A stretch of 64,000 nt of DNA from Beverwykella pulmonaria (GCA_001599595.1 BCHH01000018.1:334258-398257), one strand, 5' to 3'; positions 11,039-24,010 are shown, counted from the stretch's first letter. Notes: a model not told the origin generated them from the letters alone. Translations and numbers: made by a program.

Positions 11039-12956
11039 CTTGGCTTGTATGGCTAGCACGTGGATGAGGGTCGACTAAGAGAAGTAAAGAGGGTGGTGGA
11101 CAAGAATCGAAGTCGGACCGGCCGAGATGGTTGAAGAATGAAGTGAAGGATGAGAAAGAAAGTATTGGATGCTTGTGATGAGGCTTAACGATGCTGTTCT
11201 CTTCGAACTATATACACGTTGAAGGCACAAACGCAGTCGTTGACCACCACGCGGCCTGCCTAGTCGAAACCTGACAGAAACAGACTGGGAGTCCCTCACC
11301 GGGCAAGAGTTGTGGAGACGGCACCAAAGAAGCGCTTACCGAACGCCAATAATTGGCACCCAAGTAGCACGAACATGCTGAGGAGACAGCTCTGAGGCCT
11401 GTGTGAGGATCCACTATGTCTGGAAATGGTGACGACGAAGGCGTATCAGGAAGACTATCAATCACTGGCGGGGAGGGCAGACACCAGTGAAGCGAGGCGT
11501 TGTGTGGTTGGTGAGGGCTGTCAGCGTTTCAGACGCCGTGGAATGACGAATCGGGCCAAGCTTTGGCAAGCGCCTTGGCCTGTAACTTGTTTCATCGCCA
11601 TGCCTCAAACGCCCCTGGCTAAGCGATGGGCTGTGCGCAAGTAACTACGCGGCTGCAGACGAATAAGAGGGGATATACTTTTGGCATTTCCTGCGGGTTG
11701 CGATGGTCTTCATGCCGATTTCGATCGCAAGGTCCCCAGGTTAATATGAACATTGCATGCCCTCTTCAGCGTGTCTTTGGATACTTTCTAATTTTGTGAA
11801 TCCCAGGATTGAGTATGCACAGAGAACGGACCACATTGTTGCGCTCCTGCGACCAGGGTCCAGTCCGATCACATTTTCTCCGAGTTTTGGGGATCCTCCG
11901 TGCGGGGATGGCCCCGGCAATTGTTGCCCTTGTTGGCTAGTATACGGAGGCGTTGGACGACACCCCGAATGCGTACCAGCCATACATTAGAGCCGATTTG
12001 AATACAGAAAGCGCAGGCTGGGAAGAAACAATTTATTGTGGAAAGGCAACATTCAACCGCGAGGTCGCAGCATGATTAAGAGAAATTGTCGTCCAAGTTG
12101 CGCATCTGGCAGGCCAGCAGGAGAAGTCTGAATGTGGCCTATGGTGCGGGTTGTTCATTGATCGCTGAGAGAAAATCGAAGGGTCACTCCAGGGCAGACC
12201 ATCATACAGTCGAAGTACCCATCGCTCTTTAGATGGAAGGACCGATAAGGGAGGTAACTTGGACTGTAGAACGGTATGAACGGAGGACGTACTGTGATCA
12301 AGAGGTGTCTATTTACACCCTAGTTAAAGAATTACAGAATGTGTCTCTTCGATCGAGGCGCCTAAGTAGATGTGGATGGCAAAAGCGTGAGTCCACAGCG
12401 GGTTACCGGGTTTATCTTGGGTGCTAGGACTAGTTTCCACGGGTAAGTCGGCTATAATCTCTACAGGCACCTATGCGGGGATGGGGAAACGACTGGTAGC
12501 AAACGTAACGGGAAGGGACAGAAAGAGTAGCAGAATGCGAATGCGAATTCACAATCATTGAAGGTTAACTTATTAGAATGGGTGCATACCGTAACGCATG
12601 CCATTGCAACAGTAATATACGCTCAACAGTATGGTATGCCAGTAGTGCCCCTAGTGTCTTCAACGGAGGGACTTCGGGTCCCGAGGTTTAATGTGATTTG
12701 ACTTGATATCTTGAAAATACGAAAGAAAGAAAAAGCGTTCGCAGTGACAGCGAGGCGCGGTAGCCTAGTATTGTTGAATCGATGTTGCGGTGTCCAACAA
12801 TGCCCTTGTGAGAACACGGCGAGGAGTCAGAGCCAAGCTGCTACGGCGGCCTGCCTCAACCACCTGTGCAATTCCACCCCGCCAAACTTTTGAATTTCCT
12901 CCGAGTCAACACCCCCACCACAGAGTAACTGCAGACAACACACGACAGCCACCGCC
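11039..12956. other. Long intergenic region
   Basis: Nearly 1.9 kb between divergent genes. Only short open frames without family resemblance were found. It must hold the promoters of both the GPI-type protein and isoleucyl-tRNA synthetase. No RNA gene or repeat was recognised. Confidence 0.5.
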
Positions 12957-15900
12957 ATGTCCATCGACTTCCCCAAGGAAGAGGAGCGCATCCTTGCACG
13001 CTGGAAGGAGATTGACGCCTTCCTTACCCAAGTCGAGCTTGTATGTTAGCATTTGTAAAGTGTAATTTTGCTATGACTCCCCACTAACACCGCGAGCAGT
13101 CGAAAGGAAAGCAGCCATATACCTTCTACGATGGACCCCCATTCGCGACGGGTATGCCCCATTACGGCCATCTCCTCGCCTCCACTATCAAGGATATCAT
13201 TCCGCGGTACTGGTCTATGAAGGGCCGTTATGTCGAGCGCCGATTTGGATGGGACACACATGGCGTGCCGATTGAGTACGAGATCGACAAGGAGCTGGGT
13301 ATGTCTGGTCGAGATGCAGTGCGTGAGATCGGGATTGCCGCATACAATGAGAAGTGTAGGGCTATTGTCATGCGCTATGCAACTGAATGGAGGCATACCA
13401 TCGACAGGCTGGGCCGGTGGATTGACTTCGACCGAGACTATAAGACGATGGACACGAGCTACATGGAGACGGAGTGGTGGATTTTCAAGCACCTGTTTGA
13501 CAAGGGTGCCGTGTATCGGGGGTTCAAGGTCATGCCGTACAGCACGGCGCTGTCCACACCCCTCAGCAACTTTGAGGCCTCGCAAAACTACAAGGATGTC
13601 CAGGATCCAGCAGTCGTGGTATCGTTTCCACTTTTGGATGACCCCACAACACATCTGCTTGCTTGGTGAGTTTCTCTCATTAACTCCTGCGTGCAGCGGC
13701 TCACAGGACGCTAGGACAACAACACCGTGGACGCTTCCTTCGAATACTGCGCTTGCCGCGCATCCCGATTTCGAGTACGTCAAAATCCTGGACGAGTCCT
13801 CTGGCAAGAACTATATCCTGCTCGAGGCTCTTCTTAGGACGCTATACAAAGATCCGAAGAAAGCCAAGTTCAAAATTGTGCAGAAGCTCAAGGGCAAGGA
13901 GATGCTGGGCTGGAAGTATGAGCCTCTCTTCAATTACCTCTACGATGAGTTCAAGGAGTTCGGATTCCGAGTCGTCAATGCTACTTACGTCACCTCGGAT
14001 AGTGGCGTGGGTATCGTCCACCAAGCGCCTGCATTTGGTGAAGAGGATTACAAGATCGCATTGGAATATGGCATCATCAACGACTCGAGACCGCCACCAT
14101 GCCCCGTTGATGACCAGGGCTGTTTCACCTCTGTTGTTCGTGATTTCGAGGGCCAGCATGTCAAGAAGGCGGATAAGGCCATCATCAAGCATCTGAAAGC
14201 GACAGGACGATTAGTCGTAGACTCACAACTGACTCACAGTTATCCATACTGCTGGCGATCCGATACCCCACTTATCTACCGAACAGTGCCATCTTGGTTT
14301 ATCAAGATTCAAGAAATCATCCCTCAGATGTTGAAGAATATTGAAGGGTCACACTGGGTTCCTTCGTTTGTCAAAGAGAAGCGGTTCGCGAACTGGATCT
14401 CCAATTCACCAGATTGGGCTGTTTCGAGAAGTCGTTTCTGGGGAACACCATTGCCCCTTTGGGTTAGCGATGATGGCAAGGAGGTTGTCTGTATTGGTGG
14501 CATCGAAGAGTTGAAAGAGTTGAGCGGATACAAAGGCGAGCTCACCGACCTCCATCGCGACAAGATTGATGACATCACCATTCCGAGTAAACAAGGGAAG
14601 GGAGTTCTGCGGAGGAGCCCGGAGGTCTTCGACTGTTGGTTCGAGTCGGGATCTATGCCATACGCAAGTGCCCATTACCCATTCGAAAATGTGGAGCAAT
14701 TTGATAAGTCATTTCCTGGCGACTTCATTGCAGAAGGCTTAGACCAGACGCGTGGATGGTTCTATACAATGACAGTCATCGGCACACACCTCTTTGGCGT
14801 CCTCCCGTTCAAGAACTGCGTTGTTAACGGAATCGTGCTTGCCGAAGATGGAAAGAAAATGTCAAAACGCCTGAAAAACTACCCTGATCCCCTCCTGGTC
14901 ATGGACAGCTATGGCTCGGATGCCCTCCGACTGTACCTGATCAATTCGCCTGTTGTTCGTGCCGAGACTCTACGCTTCAAGGAGTCTGGCGTGAAAGAGA
15001 TTGTTTCCAAGGTCTTGCTCCCCCTATGGAACAGCTACCAGTTCTTCGATCAACAGGTATCTCTTCTGAAGAAGGTCGCGGACCTGCATTTTGTCTTCGA
15101 CCCCACGCCCCAGACGAAGAATCTGAATGTTTTCGACAGATGGATACTAGCCTCGTGTCAGTCCCTGCTAAAGTTTGTCAATACAGAAATGGCTGGGTAC
15201 AGGTTGTATACTGTCGTTCCGCGATTGCTTACAGTAAGAGTATCCTTAATTGTTAACAAACAAGCTGCTAACCCCAAATCAGTTGATCGACAACACAACC
15301 AACTGGTATATTCGATTCAACCGTCGCCGGTTAAAGGGAGAATATGGTCTTGATGATACCACGCACGCCCTCAATACCCTTTTCGAAGTTCTTTACACTC
15401 TGTGCCGTGGGCTTGCTCCCTTCACTCCCTTCATTACGGAAAACATCTACCTCCGGCTCCTGCCTCACATCCCGAAGAATTTGCATGCCGAAGACGACCG
15501 CAGCGTGCACTTCCTTCCATTCCCCGAGGTGCGCGAGGAGCTTTTTGACGAAGATGTAGAACGTCAGGTGAAGCGGATGCAGGCCGTTATTGAACTGTGT
15601 CGCATCTGCCGAGATCGTGCTACTAAGGGACTCAAGACACCCCTTAAGACTTTGGTAGTCATTCACCCGGATCAGCAGTATCTTGACGACATCAAGTCGC
15701 TTGAGACGTACATATGCGAGGAACTGAACGTTCGGGATCTAGTGCTCTCAAACGAGGAGGAGAAATACAACGTTCAGTATGCCGTCTCGGCGGATTTCTC
15801 GGTTCTGGGAAAGAAATTAAAGAAGGACGCTGTCAAGGTGAAGAAGGCGCTGCCAGGTCTCAAGAGTCAAGAGATTAAAGATTTCCTGAAGAACGGCGAG

Positions 15901-16356
15901 ATACTGGTCGATGGCATCCGTCTCGAAATGGAGGACCTCATTGTCAAGCGAGGATTGGCGAAAGACAGTAGCAGCAGCAAAGACCAAGAGTTCAACACAG
16001 ACAACGATGTCCTGATCATTCTTGATGTCGCTAGCTATCCAGAGCTGGAACAAGAAGGGCTCGCAAGAGAAATCGTTCGACGCGTGCAAGATCTACGCAA
16101 GAAAGCCGGTCTTGTCCCGACGGATGATGTTGGCATGGAGTATAGGGTGTTGAGCGATCCCGATAGCATTGGATTGGAGGCCGCATTCGAGAATCAGGCT
16201 GCCACGTTTGAGAAGGCGCTCCGGAGGAATGTCGATAAGCATGTCATCACAGAAGTGGAAGGCAAGATACCGGAGAAGAGCCACGAGACCGTCATTGCGG
16301 AGGAGGAACTAGAGCTGCACAAGGCGACCTTCTTGTTGAGGTTGGTCAAGCTATAG
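12957..16356 (+). CDS. ILS1: Isoleucyl-tRNA synthetase, cytosolic
   Basis: Four exons (12957-13040, 13100-13665, 13715-15233, 15283-16356) encode 1080 residues, the usual length for the eukaryotic cytosolic enzyme. It charges tRNA(Ile) with isoleucine. The class I HIGH signature reads HYGH within [13 protein letters not shown] near residue 50. The second signature, KMSKR followed by LKNYPDP, lies near residue 600. Editing-domain text such as [13 protein letters not shown] (assembled across intron 2) and GTPLPLWVS is present. There is no mitochondrial presequence; the protein starts [13 protein letters not shown]. All introns are 49-59 nt. The gene is complete and well preserved. Confidence 0.97.
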
Positions 16357-16490
16357 AGTTGATGATTCGGCGCATTATTCTGAAAATAAAAACTTCAAAG
16401 AAATAGATAGCGTGAAGAAGATAGGAATGATGGAAAATTTCCTTCCGTGTACCATGTACTGCCTCCCAATGCTAGATGTCCTAATGTGAT

Positions 16491-16770
16491 TTATCGCTTC
16501 TTGTACGCCGCCTTGAACAACAGTAAGCTCACATGCATGGCCTACAGCAGCGAAGACTGACCAAATAGCAGTCTTTCAACTTCATAAATTCGGTGGCGCA
16601 CTTGTCTTTGTACACATTGTTGAAGTCTGCCACGATGCATTTGCCATACAGCGCACCCTGAAGATGTCAAAACAAGGGAACAATAGGAGAGTTACGGTGT
16701 TGCGTACCTCTTTCGAGCACTTTGCGGCGGCCGAAGCCATTCTGTCGATTGGACGTGTGCGGGCGGGCAT
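16491..16770 (-). CDS. Twin-CX9C (CHCH) mitochondrial protein, NDUFAF8-like
   Basis: Three very small exons (16770-16708, 16657-16562, 16511-16491) with two 50-nt introns give a 59-residue protein. It contains two exact C-x9-C motifs, the first spanning the first splice junction (KCSKE/GALYGKC) and the second in KCATEFMKLKDC. The tail after the last junction is AAYKKR. The spacing and the order 'YGKC ... KDxCxxEFxxLKDC ... KK' match the complex I assembly factor NDUFAF8 and its fungal relatives, imported into the intermembrane space by the Mia40 relay. All three exons share consistent phase. It lies tail-to-tail with isoleucyl-tRNA synthetase and head-to-head with SFI1. Confidence 0.85.
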
Positions 16771-17095
16771 GGTGGTTGGGATCCAGTCGCGAAAGAGTCG
16801 ATTCGGCCATGTCCAGTTGTGCAATGACATAAGCGATTGGCGCTAGGTGCACGGGCGGACAATGCTGGTGAATGCCACCCAGCCACCGACAACAAAGCGC
16901 GTTCACTCTCACACAGACGAAAGGTCGCGTTCGTGTCTGTTCATCGCATGTTACTCTCTGTTACCGTAATGCTTAATTCTTTACCACACGGCAGGCCCCC
17001 AACACCTTTACTCTCACACTTCCAATTCAACGCGCTCCTCTCATGCAGCGACGGCCCAGTCGCAAGCGCGTCCGACGGCCGAGCCGCACACACGA
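16771..17095. promoter_or_regulatory. Divergent promoter of the CX9C gene and SFI1
   Basis: This is the 325-bp interval between two divergent start codons. It has no distinct operator that I can name. Confidence 0.35.
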
Positions 17096-20000
17096 ATGCA
17101 ACCCTCCATGAGCGCGAACCACCAAGATGATGAGAAAGACAAGCCTAGCAATGATGGTATGCTGCACACTCTCTTCTTTTGCACGTTGGAAAGTCCTCTA
17201 ATTGTCGCGCTTCGCAGAAATCGAGATGCTCTACGAAATTGTGCGCCAGGCGCAAGACCTCCCAGAGTCGTCTTCCCGCGCCCTCTTCAATGCCTACAAC
17301 ACGGTGCTCGCCGAGAAGGGCATCAATTCCGACGATGACGCTGTCATGTACCGCGTCCTGCTCCGCATGCAAGAGGACAAGAAGGAGCCCAGCTTCGTGC
17401 GCCGCTTCCAACGCGTGTTGGCCGAGATGGACATCCAGGTGGAATGCGACTCCGATGGCGAGGGCGTCGAACTCACGTCCATGGTGGAGAATTCGACCCG
17501 CAATGGCGAGCCTTCGTCGCAGAACGCCATCCGCATCCCTTCGCGCCGCGGAAGCTTCGACTCGTTCTTTGATGGGACTGCGGACAAGGTGGCTGGCACA
17601 GATGTCGCGCACGAGATGCCTTTTCGATCGAGACGAGGATCGCGCGATGTGGCGTCGGATGCTGGGCGACGGAGCAAGAGACGGTCGCGGTCAGACTCGG
17701 ACGCGCGGGGGCAGCTCTATGCACAGCTTCCAATACGCAACAGCAATGGGGTGAATGGCCATAGCAATCGGCGCATTGCGTCTGAACATGTCCATCCCCC
17801 TCCGCGACGTCGCGGTTCTGTCTCAAGTCGAGGCAGTTTAAAAATCACCAGGAATGGACATGCCGCCGAAAGCAGGCAGCTTAGAGACTATGATGGCGAC
17901 GAGAGCGAACAGTCAGACTATACTGATAGCTTTGACGCCTCCAACGTTCGGATACCTGGAATCAATGCCCCCATCCCTGGGACGGAACGCGACCCTGTCC
18001 AACAACACATAATGCCAGAGGCGTACCGTCCTTCTAACACGCAAATGATGGATGACGCCGAGATCTTTGAAGAGAGGCGCCTGCGCTCTGTCTCAAGGAG
18101 ATGCATGCAGTGGTGGTACGACCGAACAAGGGAACAGATAGACAAGGCGCAAAGAATGGAAGACATCGCGTCTTCCTACGACCGTCGAGCCCTGCTTAAA
18201 CAATCCTTGAGTTCGTGGCAAGTAGCTCTTCAGGCGAAGCGTCAGAATACCGAAACTGAGCGTTTCTTCCGGCGCCTCGAAAACCGCGCCGACAAGGCAC
18301 GAAATTTGTTCCTGCTCACGAAGGCATTCACCCACTGGGCAAAAAGCGCCGAGGACGAAGTACAACGAACTTCAGTCGCGCGAAGACACATTTTGCGAAC
18401 GAAGTATTTCAGCGCATGGCGCGAAATCACAGCAGTAAATGAACTCAAGATTCAGCATTTTGTTTTGGGCAAGTTTCTCAACAAGTGGCGTGCTCGCACA
18501 GCCGCTGTTACGTATAACGACAATCTTGCTGTTGACTTGTACGAGGAGAATCTTGTGCGCAGGGTATACCGTCGCTGGCTTGTCAGATTCCTTGACAACA
18601 GAGTACACCATTTGCACGATTCCCGACTGGTGAGCACAACGTTTCGACAATGGAATGAGGTTACCACTGTGTTGAAAGAAAGGGAGAATTGGACGACAGA
18701 AAGGCGAGATCGCGAGGTTTTGCGTAGAGCCTTAGAGAGCTTAAGACAGAAGTCAGCAGTTATTCAGTCTTATGAGGATCAGGCCGAGGTTTTCAGACAG
18801 AGAACACTCTTCTCCTCTACATTTAACGTCATTCGGAAGGAAGCCAAACTCGCCCCGCTGTTGGCCCAATTTACCGCGAGGGCCGACATGCGTATTCTCC
18901 AAACCGCTTTTCACACCTGGCACCGCAATGTACAGATGTCTCGACAGGCTCAGAACGTAGACCGCCAGCGCGTTCTTCGCATCGCGTTTACAGCCTGGAA
19001 CGACCGCCTCCGTACAAATCAAATCGTAGACCGCATCAACGATCGCGTACTTGTCGAAGCAATGTACAAATGGGCGCTGGCTTCACGAGTATCGCTCTTC
19101 TGTCGTGTACATGATCGAAAGTTGAAAGAATCTGCCATGTCCACCTGGATAACTAGGACCCAAGAACGTACCAATACTCTCGAGTTCGCAGAGAGAAGGT
19201 TCGCGCAATTCAAACGTGCGCAGACGCTACGTTCTTGCTTGCGGAAGATCGAGAGTGCTACGGTTGCAAGGAAGTCGCAAGAGTTTCTCGCGTTATCGGT
19301 GTACGAGCCGAAGCTCAAGCAAAAGAACCTCGAAAAGTTGCAGGAGAAACTTGCCCATATACAGCAGCTCCAGGAGTGGTCTAGTAATGCGAGATTTTAT
19401 GTGCTCACAACGCATTCACTCAAGACTTGGAAAGAAGCCACGCAACAATCGCGACGTAACCGAAGGCGAGAGACATATACACGGGTTCGACGAATGGTCA
19501 AGATGAATCTTGTGCGTCGCACCTTTGGCGTCTGGAGAGAGAGGTTTGCACAAGTCAGCATTCTTGAACGACAAGCTGAAGAGATAGTTGAGAACCGCAT
19601 CCTCGGCACTAGCACAACTCTCTTGAATCGATGGCGTGGCCGCGCTGCCACTATCCGCGACCTCAACGCCCAAGCGACGCAGAAAGTCAACGTCAAGCTC
19701 ACGTCCACCTACCTTTCCGCCTGGACTCAGCGGTTCCAACATCTGCAAACTCTGGACACTCAGGCCGTTGCCCTGCGACAGGAGACCGCAGAGATTGCAG
19801 CGAGTTCATATCTCAAAAAGCTTGGCTGGAGGTTGTTCAACGTACAACGTCAGGAGGAGACCGCCTTGGCTCTGCATCATCGCAATTTTGAGAAACATCT
19901 CAGGGCTATGATAAGATTTTGGTTTGAGCAGACGGTAGAAAGAGTTGCGCAGAGACCGGTGAGCCCGACGCCAAGTTCACGACACAGGGGTGGAATGACT

Positions 20001-20738
20001 AGGGACGACGATGACGAAGATGACGACTACGACAATAGAAGACAAGGCAGAAGAAGTGGCGACCGCGATAGTGACATTGGGGGAGGTGGACATGATGAAC
20101 TTGATGTTGCCTCACAATCACACTCCTCAGATGGCAACGACTACGGTGACGGCGACGGCGACGGCGACGGAGATGAAACCCGCCGTCTAGAAGCCTGGAC
20201 TGCCTTTGACGAGAACGCAATGGGTCTCTCTAATAACCTCGATCTCTCCTTCTCTATATCGCCACAACGGCCTACGCCGCGCCGCCGACCTTCACCGTCT
20301 CGAACTCAGCTTCGATCTAGTCTAAAACCTCGTCCGACACCAATTCTAGAAGACGTAGAAGACGATCCATTTGCGCTTGACGACCCTACAGCCTTCTGGT
20401 CCTCAACGCCTATGCCTCCTACGCTATCTAAACCGGGGTACTTAAAGACGCCGAGTAAGAGGAGCGTGGTGAGGGGGAAGAGACCGGAGTTACCCCCTAG
20501 TCCGGAAAAGAGAGGTGGGATAGGGATATTAGCAAGGGGTGCGATGAGTGCGCCACCTAGGATATTGAGACGCGAGGCAGATATCAGCAAAATCACGAGC
20601 TTTGAGAGAAGGCTGAGGGAGGGAGGGGTGGATGTTGGGCATGTAGGGCCAGGGACAGAGAGGGGAAAGAGAGGTTTAGGGAGGGGCAAGGGCAAGGGGA
20701 TGAAAGTTGGGTTTGGGGATGTAAGTCAGATTGGGTAA
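17096..20738 (+). CDS. SFI1: Sfi1-like spindle pole body / centrin-binding repeat protein
   Basis: A 61-nt first exon and a 3.5-kb second exon (intron 17157-17217) give 1193 residues. The middle of the protein (about residues 290-930) is a long run of helical repeats, each with a conserved tryptophan in an A-F/L-x-x-W setting. Examples are AFTHWAKSA, YFSAWREI, FLNKWRAR, TFRQWNEV, AFHTWHRN, AFTAWNDR, TFGVWRER and YLSAWTQR; I count about 17. This is the Sfi1 architecture, a filament that binds centrin (Cdc31) at the half-bridge for spindle pole duplication. The N-terminal part is a conserved helical domain (EIEMLYEIVRQAQ) and the C-terminus is acidic, low-complexity and basic in turn, including a GDGDGDGDGDE run. 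Confidence 0.93.
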
Positions 20739-20853
20739 TCATATCTGGTTGTGGCATTGTAAAGGTCTTTGATATACAGGCTCTGGTGCTATGGAGTTTT
20801 GCGCTTCGGTGTTGGTGTAGGTGTTGGTTGTTTTAGGATACCCCATTGGTTAC

Positions 20854-21045
20854 TCATGCCTGGTTCCAACTTGTTGTTTGGCTTGAATACATATATTGTT
20901 CGAATTCAGGAGTGAGCTCCCAGATGTTTATTTCCTGAAGCTCATGCCATGACCCAATTGCTTTCCCCGACGCTCGCCGGAATTCGTGAAGGGTGTCGTC
21001 GAGGTCGAAGGCAAACCACGACTTTGTTGCCAAAATGGCGCGCAT
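20854..21045 (-). pseudogene. Fragment of a HAD-superfamily hydrolase
   Basis: The 63-residue frame begins MRAILATKSWFAFDLDDTLH. FDLDDT is motif I of haloacid-dehalogenase hydrolases (nucleophile Asp). The text leaves the family soon after EFRRASGKA, and motifs II-IV are absent on either strand nearby. It is most likely the 5' remnant of a truncated gene; a split intron-containing gene is less likely because no downstream HAD motif is visible. Confidence 0.55.
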
Positions 21046-21467
21046 ATTGACAACTTGGGGCTCTCAGGAGCTCGCAGAATCCATGGTGTTAAAAAGGAGG
21101 CGATGAAGATGTGTGGAAAGCAGGTGCAAGCTTGCGTCACAAACACAAACTAGCCCGTTCCAAACTATTCGCCGACCATGCTCACAACCTCCTGCGTCGC
21201 CACTCGATCTTTCATCACCCCGACTCCGCGTTCATTATGTCAAAAGTCACTCTCTATACCTCTTTCCTTACCAATCAAATGCATGTGAGACACTAATCTA
21301 CAGTGACATTTACCGAATCAAGTACATGATGTTGTGGAACTCCTCCAAGCCAAGCAGCCGTATTACAAATCCATCCCTACTACAGAAATCTCTCAACATA
21401 TTCCCTCTGAAACTCTCCCATACTTCACAGGTTCATATTTTTTGCCCTGTTATTGTATTTTTGATAA
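21046..21467. other. Intergenic upstream of the Gal80-like gene
   Basis: No gene is recognised. This is the presumed promoter of the downstream oxidoreductase. Confidence 0.4.
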
Positions 21468-22754
21468 ATGATGGCGCCTCAAACCCCCCTCCGTACAGCC
21501 ATAATTGGCCTCTCCTCCACGGCAGCCACATCCTGGGCCTCATCCGCGCACTTACCCGCTCTCCTCACACCCCTCGGCCGCACCAAATTCACTATTACCG
21601 CTTTACTAAACTCTAGCGTTGGGGCTGCGCAATCCGCCATTTCGACATTCAAACTCCCTCCTACAACAAAAGCATACGGCTCACCTGAAGCTCTAGCAGC
21701 GGACCCAGACATCGACCTCGTGATATGCAACACGCGCGTCGACAAGCACTATGAGACCATCCTACCTAGTATCCAGGCTGGTAAGGATGTATATGTAGAA
21801 TGGCCTATCGCTTCCAACGCATCTGACATTAAGTCCCTGATCGCCGCAGCGAAGGAAAGCGGGTCCAAAGTAGCAGTAGGGTTGCAAGGCCGCTGGGCGC
21901 CACCTGTGGTTAAGCTAAGAGAGATACTCGCCAAAGGGGACCTGGGGAAAGTGCTCAGCGCAGAGGTGCGGATCATCGGTGGGACGAATGATCGGGAGAT
22001 GTTGCCGGTCAAATTGAAGTACTTTGCGCAAAGGGCGGTAGGCGGGAATCCTATCGTAATTAATTTTGGCCATGGTGAGTTTAGGTTTTTCATTGATGGG
22101 ATTGAGCGTTGATATAAGGGAACAGACATGAGCTGACGCAGTGTTGAAGTGTTCGACTTCGTCCTTTCTGTACTAGGCGACCTCGCCCCCACCTCCATAT
22201 CTTCGAAACTGCAACTCCAACGCCCCTCCATCCGGATCCGCGACCCCAAAACTAGTTCTATCATCGAAACCATGCGTTCCGATGTCCCTGATCTGCTTTC
22301 TCTCCATGGTCGCCTGCAAGAATCCATTCAGACGCAGAAAGACGCCACGCTCTCGGTGCTGTTTCGCCGCGGGCAGCCCTTCCCTGGCACGCCACCCCTG
22401 ACATGGAGCATTGCTTGCGAACGTGGAGAGATCCGACTTATTTCCCCGTCTGGTACTGCATTACATGCAAGTGGGCATGACGAACCGGTGACAATCCAAG
22501 TTCACTGGTTTGAGACAGATGAGGTGGAGAATATAAAGTGGGAGTGGAGTAAGGAGCAGGAGGAGGTGCCGGTGGTGGGGAGGAGCGTGATGAGGACTTT
22601 ATATAGTTTTGCGGATGAGATAGCGGAGGGGAAGGGGAAGGGGAAGGGACTGGAGGGAGGTGAGGGGTGGGTGGGGATTGAAGATGCGGCGAGTAGGGCG
22701 GCGCAGATTGAGGAGCTTCTGGAGGGGTGGAGTAAGTCGCAAATTGAAGAGTAG
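21468..22754 (+). CDS. Gal80-like Gfo/Idh/MocA oxidoreductase
   Basis: Two exons (21468-22074 and 22150-22754) encode 403 residues. The N-terminal Rossmann fold starts LRTAIIGLSSTAA. The sugar-dehydrogenase family pattern DLVICNTRVDKHYE, GKDVYVEWPIA and VGLQGRWAP follows. The intron uses a GAAG acceptor at 22149; only this choice restores the family text FGHVFDFVLSVLGDL. It resembles fungal proteins annotated as galactose/lactose metabolism regulator Gal80, and NAD(P)-linked sugar dehydrogenases of the same fold. The usual catalytic EKP motif reads EWP here, as in Gal80-type proteins, which suggests a regulatory or altered catalytic role. That is inference. Confidence 0.85.
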
Positions 22755-22873
22755 GAACAAAGATGTAGAACTACAGAAGGTGTAGCTGTGCGTTTCTAGT
22801 TAGACTCGTCAACTTTTGCTTCAATCATGTCAAACTTGCCTGCCAAATATGTACACGAAGACCCGTCTGCGTC

Positions 22874-24010
22874 TCAGTTAAACACCACAGTCTTGCCCCC
22901 ATTCAAAAACACCCTCTTCTCACTCCACCACTTGACCGCCGCAGCCAGCACCTGACTCTCGACATTACTTCCCTCCTCCACCAACTCCTTCGCTGTCATC
23001 CCATGATCGACTCTCGCAACCCTCTGCTCGATAATAGGTCCCTCATCTAAATCCTTCGTGACGAAATGCGCTGTCGCACCAATGATCTTAACCCCACGAT
23101 CATACGCCTGATGGTACGGTTTCGCACCTTTGAATGACGGAAGGAAAGAATGATGGATGTTGATGATACGCCCAGACATGACATCGCAGAGTTTCGGGGA
23201 GAGGACTTGCATATACCTCGCCAAGACCACCAATTCGATCTTGTGTTCGGTGATGAGGTCCAAGATTTGTGCTTCTTGCGCTTCTTTGGTGTCTTTGGTT
23301 ACGGGTAGGTGGTGGAACGCGATCCCGTACCCCTTTGCTAGTGCTTCAAATTCAGGGTGATTCGACACGATGACCGGTACTTCGATCTTCAACTGCCCAC
23401 TCTGCACTCTAAACAAGAGATCATTGAGACAATGTCCGATTTTCGAGACCATGATGAGGACTTTGGGTTTCGTCTGCACGGCGCGTACATCGTATTCCAT
23501 TTTCATCTCCTCAGCCAGCTTCCTTAGCGAGGGATGCAGAGCGGAGAGGTCGGAGGCGTGGCCGAAGTGCACGCGCATGAAGAACGTTTTCGACGTCGGG
23601 TCGGAGAATTGCTGTAGGTCGAGGATGGTCAGGTTTTGTGCCGCAAGGAGTCCGGTGACTGCGTACACGATGCCGGGTTTGTCGGGGCAGGACAATGTGA
23701 GGAAGTGGTCGTCGCTAGGCTTAGAGGCCGCCATAGTGAATTCAGAGACGTCGGAGGAGAAGCGACGTCTGGATTGGAGGCGAAGAGAGTATGTCAGAGA
23801 GGGATTTGTGTTTGTGGCGTGAAGTCGTGGAGTTGACTCATGTGGAATTTTTCTGGTGGTCGTGTTCAAATTGCCGGTTTCGGCAAATGTGGGTGTCGGC
23901 CCGGTAGTTACTACTGTTCTCACATCCTTCCCTTCTCTGCATCTTGCAATTCTTGCGAGGCAAATGTTTTGATGTTTTGGCAAGAGAGTGAAGCATCTTT
24001 GTGTAAGCAT
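22874..24010 (-). CDS. Formyltetrahydrofolate deformylase (PurU-like)
   Basis: An intronless gene of 378 residues from the ATG at 24010; the frame continues upstream to an ATG at 24061. The protein hydrolyses 10-formyl-THF to THF and formate. After a basic, Arg/Ser-rich leader that looks mitochondrial, an ACT domain begins near HFLTLSCPDKPGIVYAVTG. The formyltransferase domain carries VVLARYMQVLS, INIHHSFLPSFKGAKPY and GATAHFVTKDLDEGPII, containing the catalytic Asn, His and Asp. A third in-frame ATG (MAASKPSDD) would give a cytosolic form. PurU is common in bacteria and patchily present in fungi. It is divergently arranged with the next SDR gene. Confidence 0.92.
   Translation of the reverse strand: MLTQRCFTLLPKHQNICLARIARCREGKDVRTVVTTGPTPTFAETGNLNTTTRKIPHESTPRLHATNTNPSLTYSLRLQSRRRFSSDVSEFTMAASKPSDDHFLTLSCPDKPGIVYAVTGLLAAQNLTILDLQQFSDPTSKTFFMRVHFGHASDLSALHPSLRKLAEEMKMEYDVRAVQTKPKVLIMVSKIGHCLNDLLFRVQSGQLKIEVPVIVSNHPEFEALAKGYGIAFHHLPVTKDTKEAQEAQILDLITEHKIELVVLARYMQVLSPKLCDVMSGRIINIHHSFLPSFKGAKPYHQAYDRGVKIIGATAHFVTKDLDEGPIIEQRVARVDHGMTAKELVEEGSNVESQVLAAAVKWWSEKRVFLNGGKTVVFN

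Noticed and set aside
13046..13807. 253-codon minus-strand frame inside isoleucyl-tRNA synthetase
   Set aside because: Antisense to a highly conserved region.
12957..20738. CRISPR array or bacterial operon organisation
   Set aside because: Spliced eukaryotic genes throughout; no regularly spaced repeats.
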